DNA of 64,000 bases, taken from assembly GCF_036421855.1 (NCBI RefSeq), contig NZ_JAZGOK010000004.1; one strand, given 5' to 3'. Of the stretch, positions 16,558-25,147 are shown one piece after another. Within the stretch, counting starts at the first letter, position 1, and each line of letters starts with the position of its first letter. A model generated the notes under the pieces. The model was not told the origin of the DNA, searched no databases, and saw only the letters and a list, made by a program, of their open reading frames with translations. The position numbers and the translations under genes were made by a program. The stretch is from Georgenia_B sunbinii. GTDB taxonomy: Bacteria; Actinomycetota; Actinomycetes; Actinomycetales; Actinomycetaceae.

Positions 16558-17280
16558 GTGACGACGACGGTGCCCACCCTCGAGGTCGCGGTGCAGGACG
16601 ACGCCGGGGCCGCCGTCGCGCTCGCCGCCGGCGCGGACCGGGTCGAGCTGTGCGCGGCACTCGAGCTCGGCGGGCTCACCCCGAGCATCGCGATGGTTGA
16701 GGCCGTGGTCGCCACCGGCATCCCGGTGCACGTGCTCGTGCGGCCCAGGACCGGTGGCTTCCGCTACTCGGCCACCGAGGTGACGCTGATGGTGCGGGAC
16801 ATCGAGGCGATCGTGGACACCGGCGCCGCGGGCGTCGTCGTCGGTGCGCTCACCGCCGAGGACCTGCTCGACCGGCACGCGCTCGCGGCGCTGCGTGACG
16901 CCGCCGAGGGACGCGAGGTCACCGTGCACCGCTGCGTCGACGTGCTGGCGGACCCGGCTGCCGGCGTCGAGACGCTCGCCAGGCTGCGGGTGTCACGCGT
17001 CCTCAGCTCCGGCGGCGCCCGGACCGCACCGGCCGGTACCGCCATGCTGCGGCGCATGGTCGAGGCAGCTGACGGCCGGCTCGAGGTCATGGCCGGTGGC
17101 GGGGTGCGGGCCGAGCACATCCCCGACCTCGTCGCCACCGGCGTGGCCGCGCTCCACCTCTCGGCGCGGACCCCGGTCGATGACGCCGGCCCGGCTGGTC
17201 CCGGCGGTGGGCGTGGGGGTTATGACGTCACGTCCCCGGAGCTGGTCGCCGCGGCTGTCGCCGCGCTCCGCGCCGGCTGA
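16558..17280 (+). CDS. cutC: CutC-family copper homeostasis protein
   Basis: A 240-residue TIM-barrel protein of the CutC family, named for a copper phenotype in E. coli whose direct role is still unclear. Recognised by EVAVQDDAGAAVALAAGADRVELC-type N-terminus (split here by strand), IPVHVLVRPRTGGF, VHRCVD and SSGGA motifs. The start is uncertain: GTG 16558 has GGAAGGG eleven bases upstream; an in-frame GTG at 16528 would add ten residues. It is close to gdhA but probably unrelated in function. Confidence 0.85.
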   Translation: MTTTVPTLEVAVQDDAGAAVALAAGADRVELCAALELGGLTPSIAMVEAVVATGIPVHVLVRPRTGGFRYSATEVTLMVRDIEAIVDTGAAGVVVGALTAEDLLDRHALAALRDAAEGREVTVHRCVDVLADPAAGVETLARLRVSRVLSSGGARTAPAGTAMLRRMVEAADGRLEVMAGGGVRAEHIPDLVATGVAALHLSARTPVDDAGPAGPGGGRGGYDVTSPELVAAAVAALRAG

Positions 17281-17383
17281 CGCCGAGCGGGCCGCCGGAC
17301 GTCGCCGGCGAAGCCTTCCGCTTGTCGGGCCTGGCCGCTAGTGTGACGGGTCCCACACGCGTCGCCTGCTCCGAGGACCCACC

Positions 17384-19621
17384 ATGCGCCCTGATCCCGC
17401 CTTCCGGAGCCGGCGAGCCGCCCGCCGCTCCGTCGCCGCTGCCGCCTCGCTCGGGCTGGTGCTTGTCGGTCTGGCTGCGGTGCCAGCCGGCGCCGACGTC
17501 GATGACGACGGCAACGTCGTCGTGGACCTTGTCGGCATCAACGACTTCCACGGCCGGATCTCGACCCGCGACAGCAACGGCGCGGTCGCGCTGGCCTCCG
17601 CGGTCGAGGACGCACGCGCGGCGAACGAGGACACCCTGTTCGTCTCCGCGGGCGACAATTTTGGCGCCTCGACCTTCGTCTCGATGATCAACGACGAGGT
17701 GCCCACGATCCAGGCGCTGGCCGCGATGGGGCTGGACGCCTCGGCTCTCGGCAACCACGAGTTCGACCAGGGCACCGACATCCTCCACCAGCGCATCGAC
17801 GGCCGGCCCGGGGAGCCGGACGCCGACCCGCCGGTCCCCGGGTGGCAGCCGGCCGGCTTCCCCTACCTGGCCGCGAACGTCACCCGCGACGGTGTCCAGG
17901 AGTTCGACGCGACCACCGTCGTGGAGACCGTCAACGGGGTGGCGGTCGGCTTCATCGGGGCGCTGACGCCGACGATGCCCTCGCTGGTGACGCCCTCGGG
18001 GATCGAGGGGCTCGACTTCGGCAACATGGCCGACGCCGTCGAGGAGGCGGCAGCGGACCTCGAGGGCGAGGCGGACCTCGTCGTCGTCCTCGCGCACGAC
18101 GGCGCGCCCACCGCCGCCATCGAGGACATCACCGACCCGACGACGCCGTTCGGTGAGCTCGTCAACGGCGCCGTCGCCAACCCGGACATCGACGCGGTGT
18201 TCTCCGGACACACGCACGTCGCCTACGAGGCGCTCATCGACCGGGACGGCGCCGCACCGCTGCCGGTGATTCAGACCGGGTCGTTCAGCGAGGCGCTCGG
18301 GAGCATCACGCTCACCTGGGACCCGGACGCCAGCAGCGTGATCGCTGCGGCGACCGACCTCATCAGCCTGGAGGAGTACCCGGTGCTCGAGGACAACGAG
18401 GTGGTCGACGCCGTCGCCGCGATCGTCGCGGAGGCCGAGGAGGCCGCCGACGTGCTGGGACAGGTGCCGGTCGGCACCATCTCCCGTGACCTCAACCGGG
18501 CGCAGCAGTCCGACGGCAGCGAGAACCGCGGCGGGGAGTCGACGATCGGCAACCTCATCGCCGACGCCCAGCTGTGGGCGCTGGAGCAGCAGTTCCCTGA
18601 CGACCCGGCGCAGATCGCGTTCATGAACCCGGGCGGGATCCGCGCGGACGTCACGGGCGACGACGACGGCGTGGTCACCTTCCAGCAGGTCGCTACCGCC
18701 CAGCCCTTCGGCAACACGCTGGTGACGCTGGACCTCACCGGCGCGCAGGTGGTGCAGATCCTCGAGGAGCAGTGGCAGCCGGAGGGCTCCAGCCGCCCGT
18801 TCCTCAAGCTCGGTGTCAGCGAGGGACTGTTCTACCTGTACGACCCAGAAGCGCCAGCCGGCGAGCGGATCAGCCAGGTGAGCCTCGACGGCGCCCCGCT
18901 CGACGCGGGAGCGACCTACCGGGTCGTCACCAACTCGTTCCTCGCCGCCGGCGGCGACAGCTTCACCACCTTCACCGAGGGGCAGAACGTCGCCGACAGC
19001 GGGCTCGTGGACCTCGTGGCGTTCGTCGACTACTTCGCCGCCCACGAGCCCGTCGAGGCACCCGCCGTGCAGCGGGCGATCGGCGTGCACTGGGTCTCGG
19101 CCCAGGAGACGGCCTACAGCCCGGGCGACGAGATCGCCGTCGACCTGTCGTCGCTGTCCTTCAGCACCGACGAGCCGAAGCCGGCAGAGCTGACGCTCGC
19201 GCTGATCAACCCGGGCAGCGACGAGGTCATCGACCTCGGCGCCGTCGACGTGGACAACGCCATCGTGGACACCACCGACGAGGTGGGGCGGGCCCAGCTG
19301 AGGGTCACCGTCCCGCAGGTGGAGGGGCTCGGTGACCCAGCGGTGTGGCAGCTGCAGGCGACCGACGAGGTCAACGGCTACTACGTGTGGTTCGACGTCT
19401 ACCTGGCCGCTGAGGCCGCACCCACCCCGACCCCCACCCCGGAACCGACGACGCCCGCGCCCACCACACCGCCCGCCCCGACCCCGGCGCCGACGGCGGC
19501 CGACGACCTGCCGTCGACCGGCGCCGAGACCAACGCCCCCCTCCTCGGCGGCGCGCTGCTCGTCGCGCTCGGTGCGGCGCTCGTCACCGCCACGCGGCGA
19601 CGCCGGGTCCTGGCCGAGTAG
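17384..19621 (+). CDS. wall-anchored 5'-nucleotidase / metallophosphatase
   Basis: A 745-residue secreted enzyme that removes phosphate from extracellular nucleotides. Signal peptide of about 36 residues; metallophosphatase motifs GINDFHGR, AGDNFGAS, GNHEFDQG and GHTHVAYE; 5'-nucleotidase C-terminal domain with NPGGIRADV and a substrate-binding region near residues 440-520. Then an Ig-like stretch, a Pro/Thr-rich wall spacer, LPSTG at 709-713, a hydrophobic segment and an Arg-rich tail, the full signal for sortase. A TAGTGT -10 box lies at 17339-17344. A second nucleotidase is fused into the protein at 25148. Confidence 0.92.
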   Translation: MRPDPAFRSRRAARRSVAAAASLGLVLVGLAAVPAGADVDDDGNVVVDLVGINDFHGRISTRDSNGAVALASAVEDARAANEDTLFVSAGDNFGASTFVSMINDEVPTIQALAAMGLDASALGNHEFDQGTDILHQRIDGRPGEPDADPPVPGWQPAGFPYLAANVTRDGVQEFDATTVVETVNGVAVGFIGALTPTMPSLVTPSGIEGLDFGNMADAVEEAAADLEGEADLVVVLAHDGAPTAAIEDITDPTTPFGELVNGAVANPDIDAVFSGHTHVAYEALIDRDGAAPLPVIQTGSFSEALGSITLTWDPDASSVIAAATDLISLEEYPVLEDNEVVDAVAAIVAEAEEAADVLGQVPVGTISRDLNRAQQSDGSENRGGESTIGNLIADAQLWALEQQFPDDPAQIAFMNPGGIRADVTGDDDGVVTFQQVATAQPFGNTLVTLDLTGAQVVQILEEQWQPEGSSRPFLKLGVSEGLFYLYDPEAPAGERISQVSLDGAPLDAGATYRVVTNSFLAAGGDSFTTFTEGQNVADSGLVDLVAFVDYFAAHEPVEAPAVQRAIGVHWVSAQETAYSPGDEIAVDLSSLSFSTDEPKPAELTLALINPGSDEVIDLGAVDVDNAIVDTTDEVGRAQLRVTVPQVEGLGDPAVWQLQATDEVNGYYVWFDVYLAAEAAPTPTPTPEPTTPAPTTPPAPTPAPTAADDLPSTGAETNAPLLGGALLVALGAALVTATRRRRVLAE

Positions 19622-19643
19622 CCGCCGCGCACCCCGCCGCGGC

Positions 19644-19649
19644 TACGGT
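19644..19649 (+). promoter_or_regulatory. leaderless -10 box for the sterol-carrier-like gene
   Basis: TACGGT, then six bases, then the GTG start at 19656. No ribosome site is seen, so transcription probably begins at the start codon. Confidence 0.45.
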
Positions 19650-19655
19650 GGCGGG

Positions 19656-20036
19656 GTGGCACGACGACGGATCGACCCCGGTGAGGGCATCGCCGCACTG
19701 CGGCAGTGGTTGACGGCGCAGGACGGGGACGGCGACCAGCCCTGCCCGGTGCCGGTGGTGCGGACCGCGGTGCGCTTCACCCTCGAGGAGCTCGCGGTGG
19801 GCTCGCCGGGCAACAGCGTCGAGGTCCGGGTGCCGCCCCACGGCGCCACCCAGGCGATCGCCGGGCCACGGCACACCCGCGGGACGCCGCCGAACGTCGT
19901 CGAGACCGACCCGGTCACCTGGCTCCGGCTGGCCACCGGCCGGCTCGGCTGGGACGACGCCGTCAGCGAGGGACGGGTCAGTGCCTCCGGTATCCGGGCC
20001 GACCTGTCGAGCGTGCTCCCGCTCATCACCCGGTGA
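19656..20036 (+). CDS. sterol-carrier-family small protein
   Basis: A 126-residue soluble protein resembling the actinobacterial sterol carrier (SCP2-like) family, whose members often form lipid-binding folds and are found near purF. Seen in it: RTAVRFTLEELA and the VTWLRLATGRLGWDDAV block, which is typical of the SCP2/mycothiol-transferase C-terminal fold. Function unknown. The GTG start follows a TACGGT box by six bases, giving a leaderless message. The preceding nucleotidase gene ends 34 bases upstream. Confidence 0.7.
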   Translation: MARRRIDPGEGIAALRQWLTAQDGDGDQPCPVPVVRTAVRFTLEELAVGSPGNSVEVRVPPHGATQAIAGPRHTRGTPPNVVETDPVTWLRLATGRLGWDDAVSEGRVSASGIRADLSSVLPLITR

Positions 20037-20078
20037 CGGCGCCCGCGGCGACGCGCCAGGGGCTCGCGGCGCCCGGGT

Positions 20079-20084
20079 TAGGTT
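20079..20084 (+). promoter_or_regulatory. leaderless -10 box for the 20091 gene
   Basis: TAGGTT, six bases, then GTG 20091; no ribosome site is present. Confidence 0.5.
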
Positions 20085-20090
20085 AAGACG

Positions 20091-20474
20091 GTGAGCAGCA
20101 CCAGCCCGGACCCCGCCGCCGACCAGGCGCCCCAGCCCGACCACAATCTTGACCAGCCCGCCCCCGCGGCGGACGAGCCGACGACCGCCGAGCCGGAAGG
20201 GTCCGCCTCGGACGAGCCGGTCCGTCGGGTCGTCGACGTCGCTGACCCGACCCGGCGCCGCCGTGCCCCGCGCTACGGACGGTTCGCCGTCGTCGGGTTT
20301 CTCCTCGGGGCGGTGGCCTCGCTCGTCCTCACGCTGGTCAGCGTCTCCGACGACGGCATCACCGGCCGGAACCTGTTCTTCCTGCTGCTGCTCAGCCTCG
20401 GCAGCGCGGGTATCGTGCTCGGGCTCGTCACCGCACTGTGGGCCGACCGGCGCTCGCTGCGCAAGCGCCGCTGA
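20091..20474 (+). CDS. small membrane protein of unknown function
   Basis: A 127-residue protein: an acidic, Pro/Ala-rich N-terminal half of about 65 residues, then two hydrophobic segments (roughly 68-90 and 98-118) and a basic tail ending RSLRKRR. Small proteins of this layout are often found just before purF in related genomes, but no function is known. The GTG start follows a TAGGTT box by six bases, indicating a leaderless transcript. Confidence 0.75.
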   Translation: MSSTSPDPAADQAPQPDHNLDQPAPAADEPTTAEPEGSASDEPVRRVVDVADPTRRRRAPRYGRFAVVGFLLGAVASLVLTLVSVSDDGITGRNLFFLLLLSLGSAGIVLGLVTALWADRRSLRKRR

Positions 20475-20531
20475 CGACCACCCGCTGGTGCGGGTGAACG
20501 ACAGACGGTGCGGTGTGGGACGATACGGGAC

Positions 20532-22064
20532 GTGGTACGCGCAGACGGACGGCTCAGCCATGACCTTCTCCCAGGGGAGAGGGGCCCGCAGGACGAGTGC
20601 GGCGTGTTCGGGGTCTGGGCCCCCGGCGAGGACGTCGCGCGACTGACGTACTTCGGGATCTACGCCCTGCAGCACCGCGGCCAGGAGTCAGCCGGGATCG
20701 CGGTCAGCAACCGCGAGCAGATCCTCGTCTACAAGGACATGGGGCTGGTGTCCCAGGTGTTCGACGACCGCACCTTGTCGATGCTCACGGGCGAGATCGC
20801 GGTCGGCCACACTCGCTACGCGACCACCGGCGCCAGCTCCTGGGAGAACGCCCAGCCCACCCTCGGGCCGGCTGGCTCCGGCACCGTCGCGCTCGCCCAC
20901 AACGGCAACCTCACCAACACCCGCCAGCTCATGGCGCAGGTCCGCGAGAGGTCCGGCACCGACCTCACCGGCGAGCTCGGCCGGGGCAGCTCGACCGACA
21001 CCGCCGTGATCACCGCGCTGCTCGCCAGCCTTCCCGACGCACCCGCAAACTCGCTCGAGCAGGCCGCGCTGGAGGTGCTCCCGACCTTGGAGGGGGCGTT
21101 CTCGCTGGTCTTCATGGACGAGGACACCCTGTATGCGGCGCGAGACGAGCGCGGCTTCCGGCCGCTGGTGCTCGGCCGGCTGCCGCGCGGCTGGGCAGTG
21201 GCCTCGGAGACCGCGGCGCTGGACATCGTCGGCGCGACCTTCGTGCGGGAGGTCGAGCCCGGGGAGCTCGTCGTCATCGACGCCGACGGGCTGCGCTCCC
21301 ACCGGTTCGCCGCAGCCAAGCCGCGCGGCTGCGTGTTCGAGTACGTCTACCTCGCCCGGCCCGACACCACCATCGCCGGCCGGTCGGTCAACGCCGCCCG
21401 CACCGAGATGGGGCGCGCCCTCGCCCGCGAGCACCCGGTCGACGCGGACCTCGTCATCCCCACCCCGGAGTCCGGCACCCCGGCGGCGATCGGCTACGCC
21501 CAGGAGTCCGGGCTGCCCTTCGCGCAAGGACTGGTGAAGAACTCCTACGTGGGCCGCACCTTCATCCAGCCCACCGACACCATCCGCCAGCTCGGCATCC
21601 GGCTCAAGCTCAACCCGCTGCGCGAGGTCATCGCCGGCAAGCGCCTCGTCGTCGTCGACGACTCGATCGTGCGCGGCAACACCCAGCGGGCGCTGGTGCG
21701 GATGCTGCGCGAGGCCGGCGCGGCCGAGATCCACGTCCGGATCTCCTCCCCGCCGGTGAAGTGGCCCTGCTTCTTCGGCATCGACTTCGCCACCCGGGCC
21801 GAGCTCATCGCCAACGGGCTGACCATCGACGAGATCCGCGACCACCTCGGTGCGGACTCCCTCGGCTACATCTCCACCGAGGGCATGGTCGAGGCCACCG
21901 CGATCCCGGCCGAGCGGCTGTGCACCGCCTGCTTCACCGGCGACTACCCCATCGACGTCGGCGCCGAGCGGCTGCACGCCGGCGATCGCGCCGCCGGGGA
22001 CCACACCTACAACATCCTGCCCCCGCGCAGGGCCAGCAGCCCCTCGACGACCGGAGCGCCGTGA
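20532..22064 (+). CDS. purF: amidophosphoribosyltransferase PurF
   Basis: A 510-residue enzyme for the first step of purine synthesis, PRPP + glutamine to phosphoribosylamine. The N-terminal nucleophile is Cys23 in DECGVFGVW, so a 22-residue propeptide must be removed. The PRPP loop is VVVDDSIVRGNT, and C-terminal cysteines (WPCFFGIDF, LCTACF) fit the Fe-S form of the enzyme. GTG 20532 gives the usual actinobacterial N-terminus. It overlaps purM by four bases (GTGA), so the two are co-translated. Confidence 0.95.
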   Translation: MVRADGRLSHDLLPGERGPQDECGVFGVWAPGEDVARLTYFGIYALQHRGQESAGIAVSNREQILVYKDMGLVSQVFDDRTLSMLTGEIAVGHTRYATTGASSWENAQPTLGPAGSGTVALAHNGNLTNTRQLMAQVRERSGTDLTGELGRGSSTDTAVITALLASLPDAPANSLEQAALEVLPTLEGAFSLVFMDEDTLYAARDERGFRPLVLGRLPRGWAVASETAALDIVGATFVREVEPGELVVIDADGLRSHRFAAAKPRGCVFEYVYLARPDTTIAGRSVNAARTEMGRALAREHPVDADLVIPTPESGTPAAIGYAQESGLPFAQGLVKNSYVGRTFIQPTDTIRQLGIRLKLNPLREVIAGKRLVVVDDSIVRGNTQRALVRMLREAGAAEIHVRISSPPVKWPCFFGIDFATRAELIANGLTIDEIRDHLGADSLGYISTEGMVEATAIPAERLCTACFTGDYPIDVGAERLHAGDRAAGDHTYNILPPRRASSPSTTGAP

Positions 22065-23170
22065 GCAACGACAGCCGTACCCCCATCGACTACGCCGCCG
22101 CGGGAGTCGACACCGCCGCCGGCGACCTCGCCGTCGAGCTCATGAAGGGCGCGCTGAAGGCGACCCAGGGCGGGGACGTCGTCGGCGGCGCCGGCGGCTT
22201 CGCCGGGCTGTACGACGTCTCCGCGCTGCGCGACTACCGCCGGCCGCTGCTCGCGACCTCCACCGACGGCGTGGGCACCAAGGTCGCGATCGCCCAGGCG
22301 ATGGACGTGCACGACACCATCGGCCACGACCTCGTCGGGATGGTCGTCGACGACATCGTCGTCGTTGGCGCCCGGCCGCTGTTCATGACCGACTACATCG
22401 CCTGCGGACAGGTCGTGCCCGAGCGGATCGCGGCGATCGTCCGCGGCATCGCCGAGGCGTGCGCGCTCACCGGCACCGCACTCATCGGCGGGGAGACCGC
22501 CGAGCACCCCGGGCTGCTGGGGCCGCAGGACTACGACGTCGCGGGCGCCGTCACCGGGGTCGTCGAGGCCGATCGTGTCCTGGGCCCCGAGCGTGTGCGG
22601 CAGGGCGACGTCCTCGTGGCGATGGCCTCCTCGGGCTTGCACGCCAACGGCTACTCGCTGGTACGGCGGGTGCTGGAGGTCAGCGGGTGGCAGCTCGACC
22701 GGGAGGTGCCCGAGCTCGGCCGCACTCTTGGTGAGGAGCTCCTCGAGCCCACCCGCCTGTACACGCGGCCGTGCCTCGACCTCATCGAGACGGTTGACGT
22801 CCACGCGCTCAGCCACGTCACCGGCGGCGGGCTGGCCGCGAACCTTGCCCGAGTGCTGCCGGCCGGCCTGGTAGCCGACGTCGAGCGTGGCTCGTGGCAG
22901 GTGCCGCCGATCTTCGACCTCATCGGTCGCCTCGGGCCGGTCGAGTGGGCCGACCTCGAGCAGACGCTCAACCTCGGCGTGGGGATGGTCGCCGTCGTCG
23001 CCCCGGACGACGCCGCCGCGCTGGTGGCAGGCAGCATCGCCGCCGGGATCCCGGCGTGGGAGCTCGGCTCGGTCCGGGCAGCGGCGGACGACGCCGTTGC
23101 CGACCTGGTGACCGGGACGAAGGGGATGCGTGGCGGCGCCGTGCGCATGCACGGGAGCTACCGCAGCTGA
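22061..23170 (+). CDS. purM: AIR synthetase PurM
   Basis: A 369-residue ATP-dependent cyclo-ligase that makes 5-aminoimidazole ribotide from FGAM. Recognised by the N-terminal IDYAAAGVD, STDGVGTKV, the VDDIVVVGARPLF segment, IGGETAEHPG and SSGLHANGYSLVRR. It starts with GTG inside the purF stop. It is the last gene of the unit; a GC-rich hairpin follows eight bases after the stop. The order purF-purM-DUF3073-bldC is conserved in actinobacteria. Confidence 0.95.
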   Translation: MSNDSRTPIDYAAAGVDTAAGDLAVELMKGALKATQGGDVVGGAGGFAGLYDVSALRDYRRPLLATSTDGVGTKVAIAQAMDVHDTIGHDLVGMVVDDIVVVGARPLFMTDYIACGQVVPERIAAIVRGIAEACALTGTALIGGETAEHPGLLGPQDYDVAGAVTGVVEADRVLGPERVRQGDVLVAMASSGLHANGYSLVRRVLEVSGWQLDREVPELGRTLGEELLEPTRLYTRPCLDLIETVDVHALSHVTGGGLAANLARVLPAGLVADVERGSWQVPPIFDLIGRLGPVEWADLEQTLNLGVGMVAVVAPDDAAALVAGSIAAGIPAWELGSVRAAADDAVADLVTGTKGMRGGAVRMHGSYRS

Positions 23171-23178
23171 GCCGGCGA

Positions 23179-23204
23179 CGGCGGGAGCCGTGGGGCTCCT
23201 GCCG
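23179..23204 (+). terminator. hairpin terminator after purM
   Basis: CGGCGGGAGCC and GGCTCCTGCCG form an 11-base stem with one G-T pair and a GTGG loop. There is no U-run, which is common for actinobacterial terminators. Confidence 0.6.
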
Positions 23205-23329
23205 GGCTGCCCCGCGGTCGGGACCTCGCCGAGTGCCACCGGGGCCTCGAGGGCCCGGCCGGGCGGGTGCGCAAGAACCCGCGACGGGCCTGGTGGCCCG
23301 CCGCGAGAACTGCGGTCAGCTGTGCCGAC

Positions 23330-23515
23330 TCAGCGCGAGTCCGATCCCCACCCGTCGTCGGGTTCGGCGGAGGGGATCTCATACTCACGACCCTCGCGGT
23401 CGCGTTCGTGAGACGTGAGCTCCTTTTCCAGGGCTCGGTAGTCGGTCTCCGGGCTGTAGTACTTCAGCTGGCGAGCGACCTTCGTCTGCTTGGCCTTCTG
23501 ACGGCCGCGCCCCAT
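23330..23515 (-). CDS. DUF3073 protein
   Basis: A 61-residue, highly charged soluble protein starting MGRGRQKAKQTKVARQLKYYSP, the signature of DUF3073, which is nearly universal in actinobacteria and has no known function. ATG 23515 is chosen because GGAGGGGG lies about eight bases upstream; the open frame continues six codons further. It is convergent with purM and divergent from bldC, its usual neighbours. Confidence 0.92.
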   Translation of the reverse strand: MGRGRQKAKQTKVARQLKYYSPETDYRALEKELTSHERDREGREYEIPSAEPDDGWGSDSR

Positions 23516-23884
23516 GGCGTCGACCCCCTCCAACGTAGAAGCGGGGCGGGCACTGTGTTACCAGTGCGGCCCCGTGCATATGGTCATGGTTCGTACCCTC
23601 AACGTTACATGGTCGAGGGCCTTCGGAGCCATCTGGTGGCGGCGACGCAGGTCACTCCGGGTGTCGGCAGCGGTCCGTTGGCCGTTCAGGGCGGTCCCCG
23701 GTGGGGTGAGACGGAGGCGCGAGGCGCCGTCGGCGGGCGAGGACCGACTGGGACTATCGTCCGTATTTCACCCGGTTCGCCATGGTTACGGTGAGATCTC
23801 ACGGGCAGGCCACGAGATACCTCGAGGCCGCGCCGACCGCTTCCGCGGGGCAGGCTGCCCCGACGTCAGGGACTGAGGTTTGAG
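23516..23884. other. divergent control region of DUF3073 and bldC
   Basis: About 370 bases without a supported gene. A rightward open frame of 120 codons here has no ribosome site and an Arg-rich composition typical of GC-rich noise. It presumably holds the promoters of DUF3073 (leftward) and bldC (rightward); TTACGGT at 23786-23792 is a possible -10 for bldC with a long leader. No clear operator was recognised. Confidence 0.4.
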
Positions 23885-24091
23885 ATGGGCACCACGCAAC
23901 ATGACGACACGCTGCTGACGCCGGGTGAGGTGGCGGCGAAGTTCCGCGTGGACCCCAAGACGGTCACCCGCTGGGCGAACTCCGGCAAGCTCACCGCGCT
24001 GCGGACGCTGGGCGGGCACCGGCGCTACCGCAGCTCAGAGGTCGAGGCGCTGCTCGGTGGCGTGCCCCGACCGGCCGGCCGCGACGCCTGA
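23885..24091 (+). CDS. bldC: developmental regulator BldC (MerR-type HTH)
   Basis: A 68-residue protein that is almost entirely one winged helix-turn-helix: LLTPGEVAAKFRVDPKTVTRWA followed by GKLTALRTLGGHRRYR. This is BldC, which in Streptomyces binds direct repeats cooperatively and delays development. Its presence in apparently non-sporulating Micrococcales implies a wider role. The N-terminus and length match the family, so ATG 23885 is secure. It sits next to DUF3073 as usual and is convergent with the DUF3618 gene. Confidence 0.93.
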   Translation: MGTTQHDDTLLTPGEVAAKFRVDPKTVTRWANSGKLTALRTLGGHRRYRSSEVEALLGGVPRPAGRDA

Positions 24092-24129
24092 GTCGGCGGC
24101 CGCGGCCAGGTCCGGGCGGACGTTCCGGC

Positions 24130-24450
24130 TCAGCGAGCGCGGCGCGCGAGGATGGTGACGGCGGCCGCGACGATGGCGAGGCCTGCCCCGACCGTCCCGA
24201 TCGCCTTCGGGTCACCCTGCTTGACCTCCTCGAGCAGCGACCTGGCCTTGGCGCCGGCGCCTTCGGCCGCGTGCTGCGCTGAGTCCTTGCTGCGGTCGAG
24301 GGCGGCCTTGAGGTTGTCCTTGGCCCCCTGGATCTGCACGCGCGGGTCGATCATCGTGCTCAGCTGGTCGACGGACCTGGCCAGCTCCTCGCGGGTACGT
24401 TCGAGGTCGGTCTCGATCTGCTGCGTGCTGCGCTTGTCGTCGGCGGTCAT
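24130..24450 (-). CDS. DUF3618 membrane protein
   Basis: A 106-residue protein of the DUF3618 family: N-terminal helix with IETDLERTREELARSVDQL, an Ala/Lys-rich amphipathic middle that may coil, and one C-terminal membrane segment (about 85-102) with an Arg-rich end. Function unknown; such proteins usually accompany a Holin-X-family gene, as here. Its start overlaps the stop of that gene by four bases, so they form one unit. Confidence 0.85.
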   Translation of the reverse strand: MTADDKRSTQQIETDLERTREELARSVDQLSTMIDPRVQIQGAKDNLKAALDRSKDSAQHAAEGAGAKARSLLEEVKQGDPKAIGTVGAGLAIVAAAVTILARRAR

Positions 24451-24872
24451 GAGCGGAGCCCTTCCTTCACGGCGTTGAGGTCGGCCTTGAGGTTCGCCTT
24501 GGCGGCCTCTGCCGACGGCGCTTCACCTGCCTGCAGTCGATTCTTGCCGATGAGGGCGAGGATCCCGGCTACCAGGAGCAGGGCGACCCCGACGATGATC
24601 GCCGAGAGCCATGCTGGCAGCGCGACGGCCAAGCCGAGGACGGCGGCGGCGATGAGCGTGCCGAGCGCGAAGAAGGCAAGCAGTCCAGCGCCGGCGAAGA
24701 GGCCGGCACCGACGCCGACGTTCTTCAGCTTCTCGGTGAGCTGGAGCTGGACGAGCTGGATCTCGCCACGCAGGATCCGTGAGAACTGGTCGGAGATCCG
24801 CGCCACGAGCTCACCGACGGTCGCCTTGGGCTCCTCTCGATTGCTGCGGTCCTGTGATGCCTGGGGGCTCAC
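24447..24872 (-). CDS. Holin-X family (phage_holin_3_6) membrane protein
   Basis: A 141-residue protein: an N-terminal helix VGELVARISDQFSRILRGEIQLVQLQL, then two strong membrane segments (about 52-75 and 80-105) and a charged tail. It fits the actinobacterial Holin-X superfamily. Despite the name this is a chromosomal envelope protein and not evidence of a prophage. First gene of the pair with DUF3618. The 275 bases to the next gene are the divergent promoter region. Confidence 0.85.
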   Translation of the reverse strand: MSPQASQDRSNREEPKATVGELVARISDQFSRILRGEIQLVQLQLTEKLKNVGVGAGLFAGAGLLAFFALGTLIAAAVLGLAVALPAWLSAIIVGVALLLVAGILALIGKNRLQAGEAPSAEAAKANLKADLNAVKEGLRS

Positions 24873-25038
24873 GCGATTCCTCTTCTCCGCGCGTGACGCG
24901 CTGTTGACCTACTGCTGTACGGCCCATGATTGCCGTCATCGTCCGCGGGTGCACGTTTTTCCTGCTCGGACGCCCAGTGCCGGCGGCGAACCCGAGGTAA
25001 CGATTCGGTGAATTCTCGATGTCTCGCAATGTGAGACG

Positions 25039-25067
25039 TTGACGGAGGGTGACGTAGGCCTCATCAT
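25039..25067 (+). promoter_or_regulatory. candidate promoter of the nuclease-nucleotidase gene
   Basis: TTGACG at 25039-25044 and CATCAT at 25062-25067 with a 17-base spacer. A 15-base imperfect palindrome TCTCGCAATGTGAGA lies just upstream at 25022-25036 and may be an operator. Confidence 0.35.
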
Positions 25068-25147
25068 GAGAGGCGCTGTTCCCTCCGCCCCCATTCGGCG
25101 TTCTGCCCGACAGATTCCGGCTCTCTCCAGCCGGCGAAGGAGTACAT

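Noticed and set aside
23514..23876. A 120-codon plus-strand frame before bldC.
   Set aside because: No ribosome site, Arg/Gly-rich noise composition, and it occupies a control region whose neighbours are conserved without it.
24447..24872. Prophage remnant suggested by the holin-family protein.
   Set aside because: Holin-X proteins paired with DUF3618 are ordinary chromosomal genes in actinobacteria, and no other phage gene is nearby.
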